NCBI GenBank assembly: GCA_033764095.1
Contig: JANRJF010000101.1
Coordinates: 1 to 12,923 of the forward strand
From: JBDTMT01 sp033764095
GTDB taxonomy: Bacteria; Desulfobacterota; Binatia; HRBIN30; CADEER01
Direction: 5' to 3'
DNA: 12,923 nucleotides
The notes below the pieces were generated by a model. It saw nothing but the letters and a program-made list of their open reading frames with translations. It searched no databases and was not told the DNA's origin. This document shows, one piece after another, positions 1 to 6,503 of this stretch; positions within the stretch are counted from its first letter, which is position 1; the number at the start of each line of letters is the position of its first letter. Both the position numbers and the translations under genes were made by a program.

Positions 1-2
1 GC

Positions 3-2639
3 GACGGCGCGCGCGCCGCGCCGCCGCCCGACCCGCCCGCGCCGGGTGGCGCCCGCCTGCTCGGGCGCGACAGCGAGCTCGCCGTGCTGCGGGCGGCGCT
101 CGCCGCCGCCGCCGACGGCACGCGCCAGCTGGTCGTGCTGAGCGGCGAGGCGGGCATCGGCAAGACGACGCTGGTCGATGCGTTCGCCGACCCGCTCGGC
201 GCCGCGGCGGACGTGGTCGTGGGGCGCGGCCAGTGCCTGGAGCAGTACGGCGAGAGCGAGCCCTACCAGCCGGTGCTCGACGCGCTCGGGCGCCTGACCC
301 GCGAGCCGGCCGGTCGGCCGCTGATCGCGATGCTGCGCAAGCACGCGCCCACCTGGACGCGCCAGCTGCCGGCGCTGGCGGCGCGCCCGGCCGACGACGC
401 GGCGCGGCGCGACGACGCGCGCCCGCCGGCGCCGACCCGCATGCTGCGCGAGCTCAGCGCCGCGCTCGACGCCTTCTGCCGGCGCCGGACGCTGGTGCTG
501 GTGCTGGAGGACCTGCAGTGGAGCGATCCGTCGACGGTCGAGCTGCTCGGCGGGCTGGCGCGCGGCGCCGGGCGGACGCGGCTGCTGATCGTCGCCACCG
601 TGCGGGGCGCCGAGCTGGTGGTGCGCGACCATCCACTGCGCGGCGTCATGCAGGCCCTGCGCGCCGACCGCCGCTGCACGCTGGTCGCCCTCGAGCTGCT
701 CTCCGCCGAGGCGGTGAGCGCCTACATCGCGGCGCGCTTTCCCGGCCTGGCTGCCGCGGCGCTGCGCCGCATCGGCGCGCGCATCCACGCGCGCACCGAG
801 GGCAACGCCCTGTTCATGGTGAACATGGTGAACGACCTGGTGGCGAGCGGCCTGCTCGTGTGGCGCGACGGGCGCTGGCGCGTCGAGGGCTCGATCGACG
901 CCGCCAGCGAGCGCGTGCCGCTCGGCCTGCGCGAGCTGATCGGTCATCGCCTGCGCGGCCTGAGCGCCGGGGAGCGCCGCACGCTGGAAGCCGCCAGCGT
1001 CGCCGGCGACACCTTCGCCATCGCCAGCCTGGCGGCGGCGCTGCGCCTCGACGCCGCCGCCGTCGAGGCCGACTGCGCGCAACTGGCGACCCGCGAGGCG
1101 CTGCTGGTCGCGGTCGCCCCGGTCACCTGGGTGGACGGCACCACCACCGCCCGCTACCGCTTCCTGCACGCGCTCTACCGCCAGGTGGTCTACGACAGCC
1201 TCGGCGCCGCGCGCCGCATCCGCCTGCACCAGGCGATCGGCGCGCGCGAGATGGCCGGGCTGGGCGAGCGCGCCGGCGAGCAGGCGGCCCAGCTGGCGAT
1301 GCACTTCAGCCGCGGACGCGACTGGGCGCGCGCCGTCGAGTTCCACCGCCTGGCGGCGCGCGCCGCCGTCGAGCGGCAGGCGACCCACGAGGTGGTCGCG
1401 CACTGCACGGCGGGGCTCGACGCGCTGGCCGAGCTACCGGAGGGCGCGCAGCGCGACGCCGAGGAGCTGCGGCTGGTGGCGACGCGGGCGCGGCTGTCGA
1501 TGGCCATTCACGGCTATGCCGCGGCCGAGACCGAGCGCGACTACGCGCGCGCCCGCCGCCTCTGCGAGGCGCTCCCGGCGAGCCCCGACCTGCATCCGGT
1601 GCTGCGCGGGCTGTGCTCCTACCATCACGTCCGCGCCGAGCTCGACGAGGCGCACCGCGTCGGCGTGCGGCTGCTGCGCGACGCCGAGCAGCTGCCGGAG
1701 GACCGCGCGCTGCGCGTGCAGGCGCACTACGGGCACGGCGCGACGCTGTTCCATCAGGGCGCCCTCGACGAGACGGCACGGCATCTCGAGGCCGGGCTGC
1801 GCGACTACGATGTGGCCGACCACGCGACGCATGCCGAGGTGTACGGCGGCTACGACCCCGGCGTCGCCTGCGGTCTGTGGCTCGCCTGGACGCACGGCTT
1901 CCAGGGCCGCCTGGAGGCCGGGGCGGCGCTGGTGCGCGAGGCGCTGGCGCTCGCCCGCCGGCTGCCCGATGCCTTCACCCTGGCCTGGGCCTGCCAGGGC
2001 GCCGGCGTCTGGCACCAGTTGAGCGGCGAGTGGATGCAATCCGAGGGGCTCGCCGCCGAGAGCGCGCAGCTCGCCGAGCAGCACGGCTTCCCGCACGTCT
2101 TCGGCATGGCGACGATCAATCGCGGCTGGGCGCTGGTGATGTTGGGGCGCGCCGACCTCGGCATCCCGATGCTGCGCGACGGCGTCGCGGCGGTCGAAGC
2201 CAGCGGCGGACGCCTGATGCGCCCGTCGTATCTCGGCATGCTGGCGGCGGCCGACATCCTCGAGGGCGACCGCATGCTGGCGGCGCAGCGCTTCGACGCG
2301 GCGCTGGCGGAGATGGAGCAGAGCGGCGAGCGCCTGCATCACGCCGCGCTGCTGATCGGCAAGAGCCGTCTGCTGGCCGGCGGCGGTCCGGGCGGACGCT
2401 CGACGCGCGCGCTGCTCGACGAAGCCGAGCGCCTGCTGCGCCAGGCGATGGCGGTGGCGCGCGGGCAGGGCGCCCGGCTGGTCGAGCTGCGCGCCGCCGT
2501 CGCGCTGGCGCGCCACTGCCGCAAGCTCGGCCGCGACGCGGAGGGGCTGGCGCAGCTGCGCGACGCGCACGACTGGTTCGCCGAGGCGCCGCCCGCCGCG
2601 CCGGAGATCGTCGCCGCCCGCGCGCTGCTCGACGGGTGA
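3..2639 (+). CDS. STAND-type AAA ATPase with TPR-like C-terminal region (5' end outside window)
   Basis: Large signal-transduction ATPase; 878 residues are visible and the frame is open to the left edge. A GTG at 84 could be taken as a start, but the in-frame upstream codons give a Pro/Ala linker followed by LLGRDSELAVL, the usual entry motif of these ATPase domains, so the true start lies further left. Numbering from base 3: Walker A GEAGIGKT at residues 48-55, Walker B LVLVLEDLQWSD at about 164-175, then a winged-helix-like segment (about 295-380, including SERVPLGLRELIGHRL). Residues from about 430 to the end are Ala/Leu-rich helical pairs typical of degenerate TPRs (for example RDWARAVEFHRLAARAA). 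Family relatives carry an N-terminal winged-helix DNA-binding, adenylate cyclase or kinase domain; which one applies here cannot be seen. Probably a cytoplasmic regulator. It is convergent with the next gene and followed by a hairpin. Confidence 0.85.
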   Translation, partial: DGARAAPPPDPPAPGGARLLGRDSELAVLRAALAAAADGTRQLVVLSGEAGIGKTTLVDAFADPLGAAADVVVGRGQCLEQYGESEPYQPVLDALGRLTREPAGRPLIAMLRKHAPTWTRQLPALAARPADDAARRDDARPPAPTRMLRELSAALDAFCRRRTLVLVLEDLQWSDPSTVELLGGLARGAGRTRLLIVATVRGAELVVRDHPLRGVMQALRADRRCTLVALELLSAEAVSAYIAARFPGLAAAALRRIGARIHARTEGNALFMVNMVNDLVASGLLVWRDGRWRVEGSIDAASERVPLGLRELIGHRLRGLSAGERRTLEAASVAGDTFAIASLAAALRLDAAAVEADCAQLATREALLVAVAPVTWVDGTTTARYRFLHALYRQVVYDSLGAARRIRLHQAIGAREMAGLGERAGEQAAQLAMHFSRGRDWARAVEFHRLAARAAVERQATHEVVAHCTAGLDALAELPEGAQRDAEELRLVATRARLSMAIHGYAAAETERDYARARRLCEALPASPDLHPVLRGLCSYHHVRAELDEAHRVGVRLLRDAEQLPEDRALRVQAHYGHGATLFHQGALDETARHLEAGLRDYDVADHATHAEVYGGYDPGVACGLWLAWTHGFQGRLEAGAALVREALALARRLPDAFTLAWACQGAGVWHQLSGEWMQSEGLAAESAQLAEQHGFPHVFGMATINRGWALVMLGRADLGIPMLRDGVAAVEASGGRLMRPSYLGMLAAADILEGDRMLAAQRFDAALAEMEQSGERLHHAALLIGKSRLLAGGGPGGRSTRALLDEAERLLRQAMAVARGQGARLVELRAAVALARHCRKLGRDAEGLAQLRDAHDWFAEAPPAAPEIVAARALLDG

Positions 2640-2670
2640 CGACGCGCTCCGCGCCGCTCTGCCCAAGAAA

Positions 2671-2698
2671 GCCTTCCCCCGCTGAGGCGGGGGAAGGC
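2671..2698. terminator. Perfect 12-bp inverted repeat, terminator-like
   Basis: GCCTTCCCCCGC, loop TGAG, GCGGGGGAAGGC: a perfect 12-bp stem with a four-base loop, starting 31 bases after the stop of the ATPase gene and lying between convergent genes. There is no T-tract, so it is either an unusual terminator, an RNA-end stabiliser, or a copy of a dispersed palindromic repeat. The core resembles the second palindrome at 2733-2773. Confidence 0.6.
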
Positions 2699-2732
2699 AG
2701 CGAACCGGAACGTCGCCGCTGACCTGCCGGTC

Positions 2733-2773
2733 TCCGATCCCTTCCCCCGCGTCGGCCGGGGGAAGGGACCGGA
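2733..2773. terminator. Second GC-rich inverted repeat, bidirectional terminator-like
   Basis: An 11-bp perfect stem, TCCCTTCCCCC at 2738-2748 against GGGGGAAGGGA at 2758-2768, with a 9-base loop; after one mismatch four more outer pairs (TCCG/CGGA) extend it. It begins 15-20 bases past the minus-strand stop at 2788, so it most likely ends transcripts of the secreted-protein operon. It shares the CTTCCCCC...GGGGGAAG core with the 2671-2698 palindrome. The gap 2640-2787 otherwise shows no gene. Confidence 0.6.
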
Positions 2774-2787
2774 TGGGGCCACGCCGC

Positions 2788-5025
2788 TCAGCGACGCACG
2801 GGCGGGTTGTAGGGCAGCAGGCCGACCTTCGGCGCGGTGACCGTCACCGACTGCGTGCTGGTGTTGCCGCTGGCGTCCTTCACCTCGTAGTTGGCGGTGT
2901 AGATGCGGCCGCTCTTGCTGGTCGCCAGGCGGGTGGCGCGCAGCTGGAACTCGCGGTCGTCGGTGTCGAAGGCCGCACCCTGGATGTCCGGATGCGGGTG
3001 GGTGGCATCGGCGAAGATGCCCTCGTTGGTGGTGATGGAGCGCAGCCGCACGGCCGGCGCGCTGTCGCACAGGTCGGCGGCGGTAACCGTCACCTTGATC
3101 GTCTTCAGCGACGCGGTGAGCTCCAGCAGGGTCGTCGGCTTGGCGCTCAGCGCCAGCGACGGCTTGCCGGTGTCGACGATCGCCACCTGCGTGCTGTCCT
3201 CGTCCGATTGACCGAAGTCGTCGATGGCGCGCAGCACGTAGGTCACCGGGGCGCCGAGCCCCTGGTCCACCACGGCGGTAGCGCCGGTGGCGATCTTCGC
3301 GCCGACGCGGCTGTCGCGCGTCCACGACAGGCGCACCAGGTTGGCCTCCGGATCGCCGCTGGCGCGCCCGTCGAGCAGTGCCGCGGCGCCGGCGGGGGAG
3401 GTGCACTCGATCGACTGGTCGGCGCCGGCGTCGGCGTGCGGCGGCTGGTTGAGCAGGTCGCCGGAGACGCTCACCTCGGCCGCCAGCTCCTCCTCGCCGT
3501 TCTGCTCGCCGTCGGCGGTGCCGGCCAGCGTGCCGAACAGCGCGCAGGTGTGGTCGTCCCAGTCGACGATGACGTTCAGCGCGTGCGGGTTGGGCATCAG
3601 GAAGGCCTTGGTGTTCGACTTGCGCCGGCCGCGCACCGAGCTCTCGGTCTCCATCGCCCCGACCGTGCCGACGCCGGTCGGGCCGATCTTCGCCGCCGCC
3701 AGGGTGCTGGCGCCGGAGGAGGCGAGGTCCTCGAACTTCGGATCGGCGGCGAAGCGCACCGCGAAGGTGATCGGGTCGAGGTCGAGCGTATAGGCGAGCG
3801 CGAGGCTGCACTGCCCGCCGGGGCACGGCCGGCCGCTGAACTCGACGAAGCCCTGCGCGTTGCTCTCCTTCGACTCGTCGCCGACCTCGATGGTCGCCGG
3901 GCCGCTCACCGCGCACTGGCTCACCTGGCCGAAGGCGCCGGCGCTGAGCGCCGCGGGAGCGGACAACGCCGCGTTGCGCGAGGCGAGACAGACCGGCGTG
4001 TCGCCCGGCGCGTTGGTGGCGGTGGTGGTGCCGTGCACCGGGTCGAAGTTGCTGCAGGTCGGGTCGAGCGGCGTCTCGGCGCACGGATCGTTGCAGCTGT
4101 CGTTGAACTTGCGCGAGCTCGGCACCGCGTCGCACTCGCACTGCGGCGGGTAGTCGCAGGCCGACGCCAGGTGCGACAGCGTCGTCTCGACGCGCCCGGC
4201 GCAGTCGTTCTGCAACGCCATGTCGGTCGGCGCCGGATTGTAGTTGCCGTTGCCGTCGAGCAGGTTCGGGTTGATCGACGCCGGCATGCAGACGTTCAGC
4301 GCCTGATCGGTGGCGACGGTGAAGGACACCTCCAGGCGTGCCGCCTTGCCGGCGTTGCCGTCGAAGCTCTCGGCCTCGCGGCGCCCGTTGCCGCTCGCCT
4401 GCACCAGGATCAGGACCAGCGCGTTGCCGGCGGTCCAGCCGGGCCGATTGACGATCTCCTGCAGGATGGTCTTGAGCTCCGGCGAGCGCTGCGCGGCACC
4501 CGACTGGCCGACGCTCCACGCCGCCACCGGCCAGCTCACCGAGGCGGTGGTGCGCGCGCGCCCGTTGACGTTGGCGAAGTTGCCGGCGAACGACGCGGCG
4601 CTGTCGGAGGCCTCGCCGAACACGGCGAGGGTCAGCGCCGTGGTGTTGCTGCTGGAGAAGCCGCCGTCGGCGGTGAGCTGCAGATTGGCAGCGGTGATCG
4701 TCGCCCCCGGCGGAATGACCACGGTGCTGAAGCGCAGGCCGGCGCTGACGATGCCGAGATCGAGATCGCCGCCGCCGTCGGTGTCGTCGAGCCGCTGCGT
4801 CTGCTCGGCGTCGTCGCCGCTGGCGCTGACCCGCAGCGTGTTGGTCACCGGCGCCGAGCAGCGGCAGGCGCAGGTGTAGAAGTTCGGGTTGTCCATCGCG
4901 TCGTCGACGCTGCTCCCGGCCGGCGCGGTGAAGCTGCAGCCGAGCATCGCGCCCTGTGCCAGGAAGGCCAGATGGCCGAGCATCAGGCCGAGCAGCGGCA
5001 TGGCGCTGCGCAGTGTGCGGATCAT
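2788..5025 (-). CDS. Secreted multidomain protein with DNRLRE-like and PKD-like domains
   Basis: 745 residues, function unknown. The ATG at 5025 is chosen because it follows AAGGAG with a 6-base spacer and starts a signal peptide (about residues 1-26, ending AFLAQGA); an open frame further upstream lacks such support. A cysteine at 30 follows MLG, which is a poor lipobox, so ordinary export is favoured. Residues about 60-260 have the pattern of the DNRLRE-like carbohydrate/surface domain: GLRFSTVVIPPGATITAA, a VSWPVAAW strand, EIVNRPGW, GNALVLIL and a final RLEVSF. A middle Cys-rich part (about 270-350) and a beta-rich part follow. PPHADAGADQ at about 525 opens a PKD-like repeat that closes with AIVDTGKP, then an HYR-like region to the end (YEVKDASGNTST). 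It overlaps the preceding 95-aa gene by ATGA. Likely extracellular or cell-surface adhesion or polymer-binding protein; no catalytic motif seen. Confidence 0.8.
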   Translation of the reverse strand: MIRTLRSAMPLLGLMLGHLAFLAQGAMLGCSFTAPAGSSVDDAMDNPNFYTCACRCSAPVTNTLRVSASGDDAEQTQRLDDTDGGGDLDLGIVSAGLRFSTVVIPPGATITAANLQLTADGGFSSSNTTALTLAVFGEASDSAASFAGNFANVNGRARTTASVSWPVAAWSVGQSGAAQRSPELKTILQEIVNRPGWTAGNALVLILVQASGNGRREAESFDGNAGKAARLEVSFTVATDQALNVCMPASINPNLLDGNGNYNPAPTDMALQNDCAGRVETTLSHLASACDYPPQCECDAVPSSRKFNDSCNDPCAETPLDPTCSNFDPVHGTTTATNAPGDTPVCLASRNAALSAPAALSAGAFGQVSQCAVSGPATIEVGDESKESNAQGFVEFSGRPCPGGQCSLALAYTLDLDPITFAVRFAADPKFEDLASSGASTLAAAKIGPTGVGTVGAMETESSVRGRRKSNTKAFLMPNPHALNVIVDWDDHTCALFGTLAGTADGEQNGEEELAAEVSVSGDLLNQPPHADAGADQSIECTSPAGAAALLDGRASGDPEANLVRLSWTRDSRVGAKIATGATAVVDQGLGAPVTYVLRAIDDFGQSDEDSTQVAIVDTGKPSLALSAKPTTLLELTASLKTIKVTVTAADLCDSAPAVRLRSITTNEGIFADATHPHPDIQGAAFDTDDREFQLRATRLATSKSGRIYTANYEVKDASGNTSTQSVTVTAPKVGLLPYNPPVRR

Positions 5026-5309
5026 GTTCTCTCCTTCTGGGTCGCCGGCCGCGTAGCAGCGGCGGGGCGAACCGGTCGTGGGGTGGGGGCGGCGCGGTGC
5101 GGGCGCACGCCGAGCGCCTCCTGCATGCACGCGACGAGCTGGTCGAGGGACTCGAACAGCGCCGCCGCGCCGGACTGCATGTGCTCGACGCGGCCGCGCA
5201 CCGCTCCGCGCGCCAGGTCGGCGTCGCCGCGCAACTGGACGACGAAGGCGCGCTCAGCCGGGAGCGCGGCGCGGGAGACGCGGTGGAAGGGGCGTGTGGG
5301 CTTCGTCAT
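5022..5309 (-). CDS. 95-aa hypothetical protein, coupled upstream of the secreted PKD protein
   Basis: Small soluble protein without signal peptide or membrane helix. The middle reads as a compact alpha/beta unit: AFVVQLRGDADLARG, RGRVEHMQSGAAALFES, then the helix LDQLVACMQEAL, followed by a Pro/Arg/Ala-rich tail. I recall unnamed short proteins with the same FVVQ...GRVEHxxSG...F.SL.ELxxF layout from several proteobacterial lineages, so the gene is probably real, but I know no function. Its stop overlaps the start of the next gene as ATGA, which implies translational coupling. No Shine-Dalgarno precedes the ATG at 5309, and no alternative in-frame start is seen just upstream, so the start is the least certain part. 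Confidence 0.65.
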   Translation of the reverse strand: MTKPTRPFHRVSRAALPAERAFVVQLRGDADLARGAVRGRVEHMQSGAAALFESLDQLVACMQEALGVRPHRAAPTPRPVRPAAATRPATQKERT

Positions 5310-5324
5310 CGCCGTACCAACGCA

Positions 5325-5342
5325 GCGAGTCGTACGGCTCGC
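5325..5342. promoter_or_regulatory. Near-perfect 18-bp palindrome upstream of the 95-aa gene
   Basis: GCGAGTCGTACGGCTCGC reads as two 9-base half-sites with a single T/G mismatch, 15 bases upstream of the ATG at 5309. Its size and position would suit a dimeric repressor operator, but in DNA this rich in G and C a chance palindrome is possible. Confidence 0.25.
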
Positions 5343-5409
5343 GGCGCGGTAAGCGCGACGTGGGAACGGTTAAGAGTGCGGTAAGGAATCGCCGCGCCGG
5401 GGCGGCGGG

Positions 5410-5919
5410 TCAGCGCGTCGCGGCGCGCTCGGGCGAGGCGGGAAAGACCTCGACCTTCTCGAGAATGCGGCCGGCGAGCAGCGACGCGGTGAGCAGCGGG
5501 ACTTCGAGCAGCACCGTCAGCGCGGCGCTGAAGACCACCATGCCGCGCGCCACGCGCGTCGCCAACCAGGCCTCCGGCAGCAGCGCGTAGGCGACGTAGA
5601 CTGCCGCCGCGGTGACGGCGAAGCCCGACAGGCTCATGACGACGAACTGGCGCTGGCTGTTCTGCCGACTGTCGAAGCTGAACAGGAAGGGCGAGCTCAG
5701 GCGGGCCGGCGCCGCGATGCGGGAGCGGGTCAGCCGTGCGCCGACGACGTGCCCCCACTCGTGTGCCAGGTGCACGACGACGAAGGCGCCGACGCCGAGC
5801 AGGGCGCCGCTCACGTCGGCGAGCGGACCGCTGCCCGCCGACCATGGCGCCGCCAGCCACCAGGCGAGGACGACGAAGGCGGCGATCAGCCCGTCGCGCA
5901 GCAGCAGCTTCACGAACAT
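5410..5919 (-). CDS. Small membrane metalloprotease-like protein (HEWGH motif, M50-like)
   Basis: 169 residues with about four membrane segments (roughly 10-25, 38-57, 95-115 and 125-150). The second contains HLAHEWGHVVGAR, with the HExxH zinc-binding motif at 53-57 inside a hydrophobic helix, as in site-2-type M50 peptidases that cleave membrane proteins. The usual second M50 motif (a later Asp in an NxxP or LDG context, third zinc ligand) is not evident, and the protein is shorter than typical S2P enzymes, so activity is uncertain; a zinc-binding membrane protein without protease function is the alternative. The ATG at 5919 has only AGGG upstream, which is also part of a possible -10 box (TAGGGC). 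The next gene on this strand starts 100 bases downstream. Confidence 0.65.
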   Translation of the reverse strand: MFVKLLLRDGLIAAFVVLAWWLAAPWSAGSGPLADVSGALLGVGAFVVVHLAHEWGHVVGARLTRSRIAAPARLSSPFLFSFDSRQNSQRQFVVMSLSGFAVTAAAVYVAYALLPEAWLATRVARGMVVFSAALTVLLEVPLLTASLLAGRILEKVEVFPASPERAATR

Positions 5920-5925
5920 GCGGGT

Positions 5926-5954
5926 GCCCTATCAGGCCGCTCGGGGTTGGAAAA
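5926..5954 (-). promoter_or_regulatory. Possible promoter of the HEWGH gene, leaderless layout
   Basis: On the minus strand TTTTCC, a 17-base spacer, then TAGGGC; the ATG begins 7 bases after the -10-like box, so a transcript would start at or next to the start codon. Weak match to consensus; proposed mainly because the same layout recurs at other genes here. Confidence 0.25.
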
Positions 5955-6038
5955 CGGTGTCGAGACGCCGCCGCGCGAGCGCGCCTGCTCCCACCCGGAG
6001 GCGAGGGCGGGGAGCCGGGTCAGGTGGGCACGGGCCGG

Positions 6039-6401
6039 TCAGATCCGCCCCGCCGGCAGGTCGGCGATCTCGATCACCGGCCGCACCTCGACCGTGCCGA
6101 GCCTGGCCATCGGCAGGCGAGCGGCGATGCCGATCGCCTCGTCGAGATCGCCCGCCTCGATCATGAAGAAGCCGCCGAGTTGCTCGCGCGTCTCGGCGAA
6201 CGGCCCGTCGCTGACCAACGGCTTGCCCTCGCGCACGCGCACGCTGGTGGCGCTCGCGGTGGGCTGCAGCGGCGACGCGGCGACGTACTGGCCGGCCGCG
6301 GCGAGCGCGTGCGCCAGCTGCGTCGACTCGCGGTAGCACTGCTCGCGGCCCGCCTCGTCGAGCGCGTGCTCGTCCCCGTAGATCAGCAGCAGGTAGCGCA
6401 C
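6039..6401 (-). CDS. YCII-related (DGPF) family protein
   Basis: 120-residue cytoplasmic protein of the YCII/DGPF family, a ferredoxin-like fold related to muconolactone-isomerase-type proteins. It starts with the typical strand RYLLLIYGDE and contains SDGPFAETREQLGGFFMIEA, with the DGPF motif at 65-68, then the helix DLDEAIGIAARLP and the closing strand TVEVRPVIEI. The start is the GTG at 6401, preceded by GGGAGGA with a 6-base spacer; the open frame continues far upstream but without family sequence. Members are often encoded beside an ECF sigma factor and their activity is mostly unproven; no sigma gene is present here. A TTGGCC-17-TAGGGT promoter lies just upstream, back to back with the divergent hydrolase. 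The 119 bases to the next gene hold no clear gene. Confidence 0.85.
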   Translation of the reverse strand: MRYLLLIYGDEHALDEAGREQCYRESTQLAHALAAAGQYVAASPLQPTASATSVRVREGKPLVSDGPFAETREQLGGFFMIEAGDLDEAIGIAARLPMARLGTVEVRPVIEIADLPAGRI

Positions 6402-6421
6402 CGGTGGTCCTCCCGCCGCGC

Positions 6422-6450
6422 ACCCTAGCGGCGCGCGACGGTGCGGCCAA
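6422..6450 (-). promoter_or_regulatory. Predicted promoter of the YCII-family gene
   Basis: Minus strand TTGGCC (6450-6445), a 17-base spacer and TAGGGT (6427-6422), followed by GCG and then the GGGAGGA ribosome site. The TAGGGTGCG string is shared with the region upstream of the glucanase gene. Predicted from sequence only. Confidence 0.45.
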
Positions 6451-6464
6451 GCCGGTGGGTGGGG

Positions 6465-6493
6465 TTGTCGCTGCGCGGCGATCGCTGTACACG
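6465..6493 (+). promoter_or_regulatory. Possible promoter of the membrane-anchored alpha/beta hydrolase
   Basis: TTGTCG, 17-base spacer, TACACG, ending 10 bases before the ATG at 6504, which has no Shine-Dalgarno. A start site 6-8 bases past the box would leave a leader of only a few bases. Weak consensus match. Confidence 0.3.
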
Positions 6494-6503
6494 CCAGCCG
6501 CGC

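Noticed and set aside
233..2722. 829-codon Arg/Ala-rich frame overlapping the ATPase gene
   Set aside because: A frame-shifted GC shadow without motifs; the other frame has Walker A and B.
2773..5352. Very long plus-strand open frame opposite the secreted PKD protein
   Set aside because: Composition is Arg/Gly/Ala/His shadow sequence with no domain; the minus frame has a signal peptide, domains and a ribosome site.
5920..6038. Terminator for the YCII gene in the 119-base gap
   Set aside because: Only weak, interrupted pairing (CCCGG/CCGGG with a long loop) could be found.
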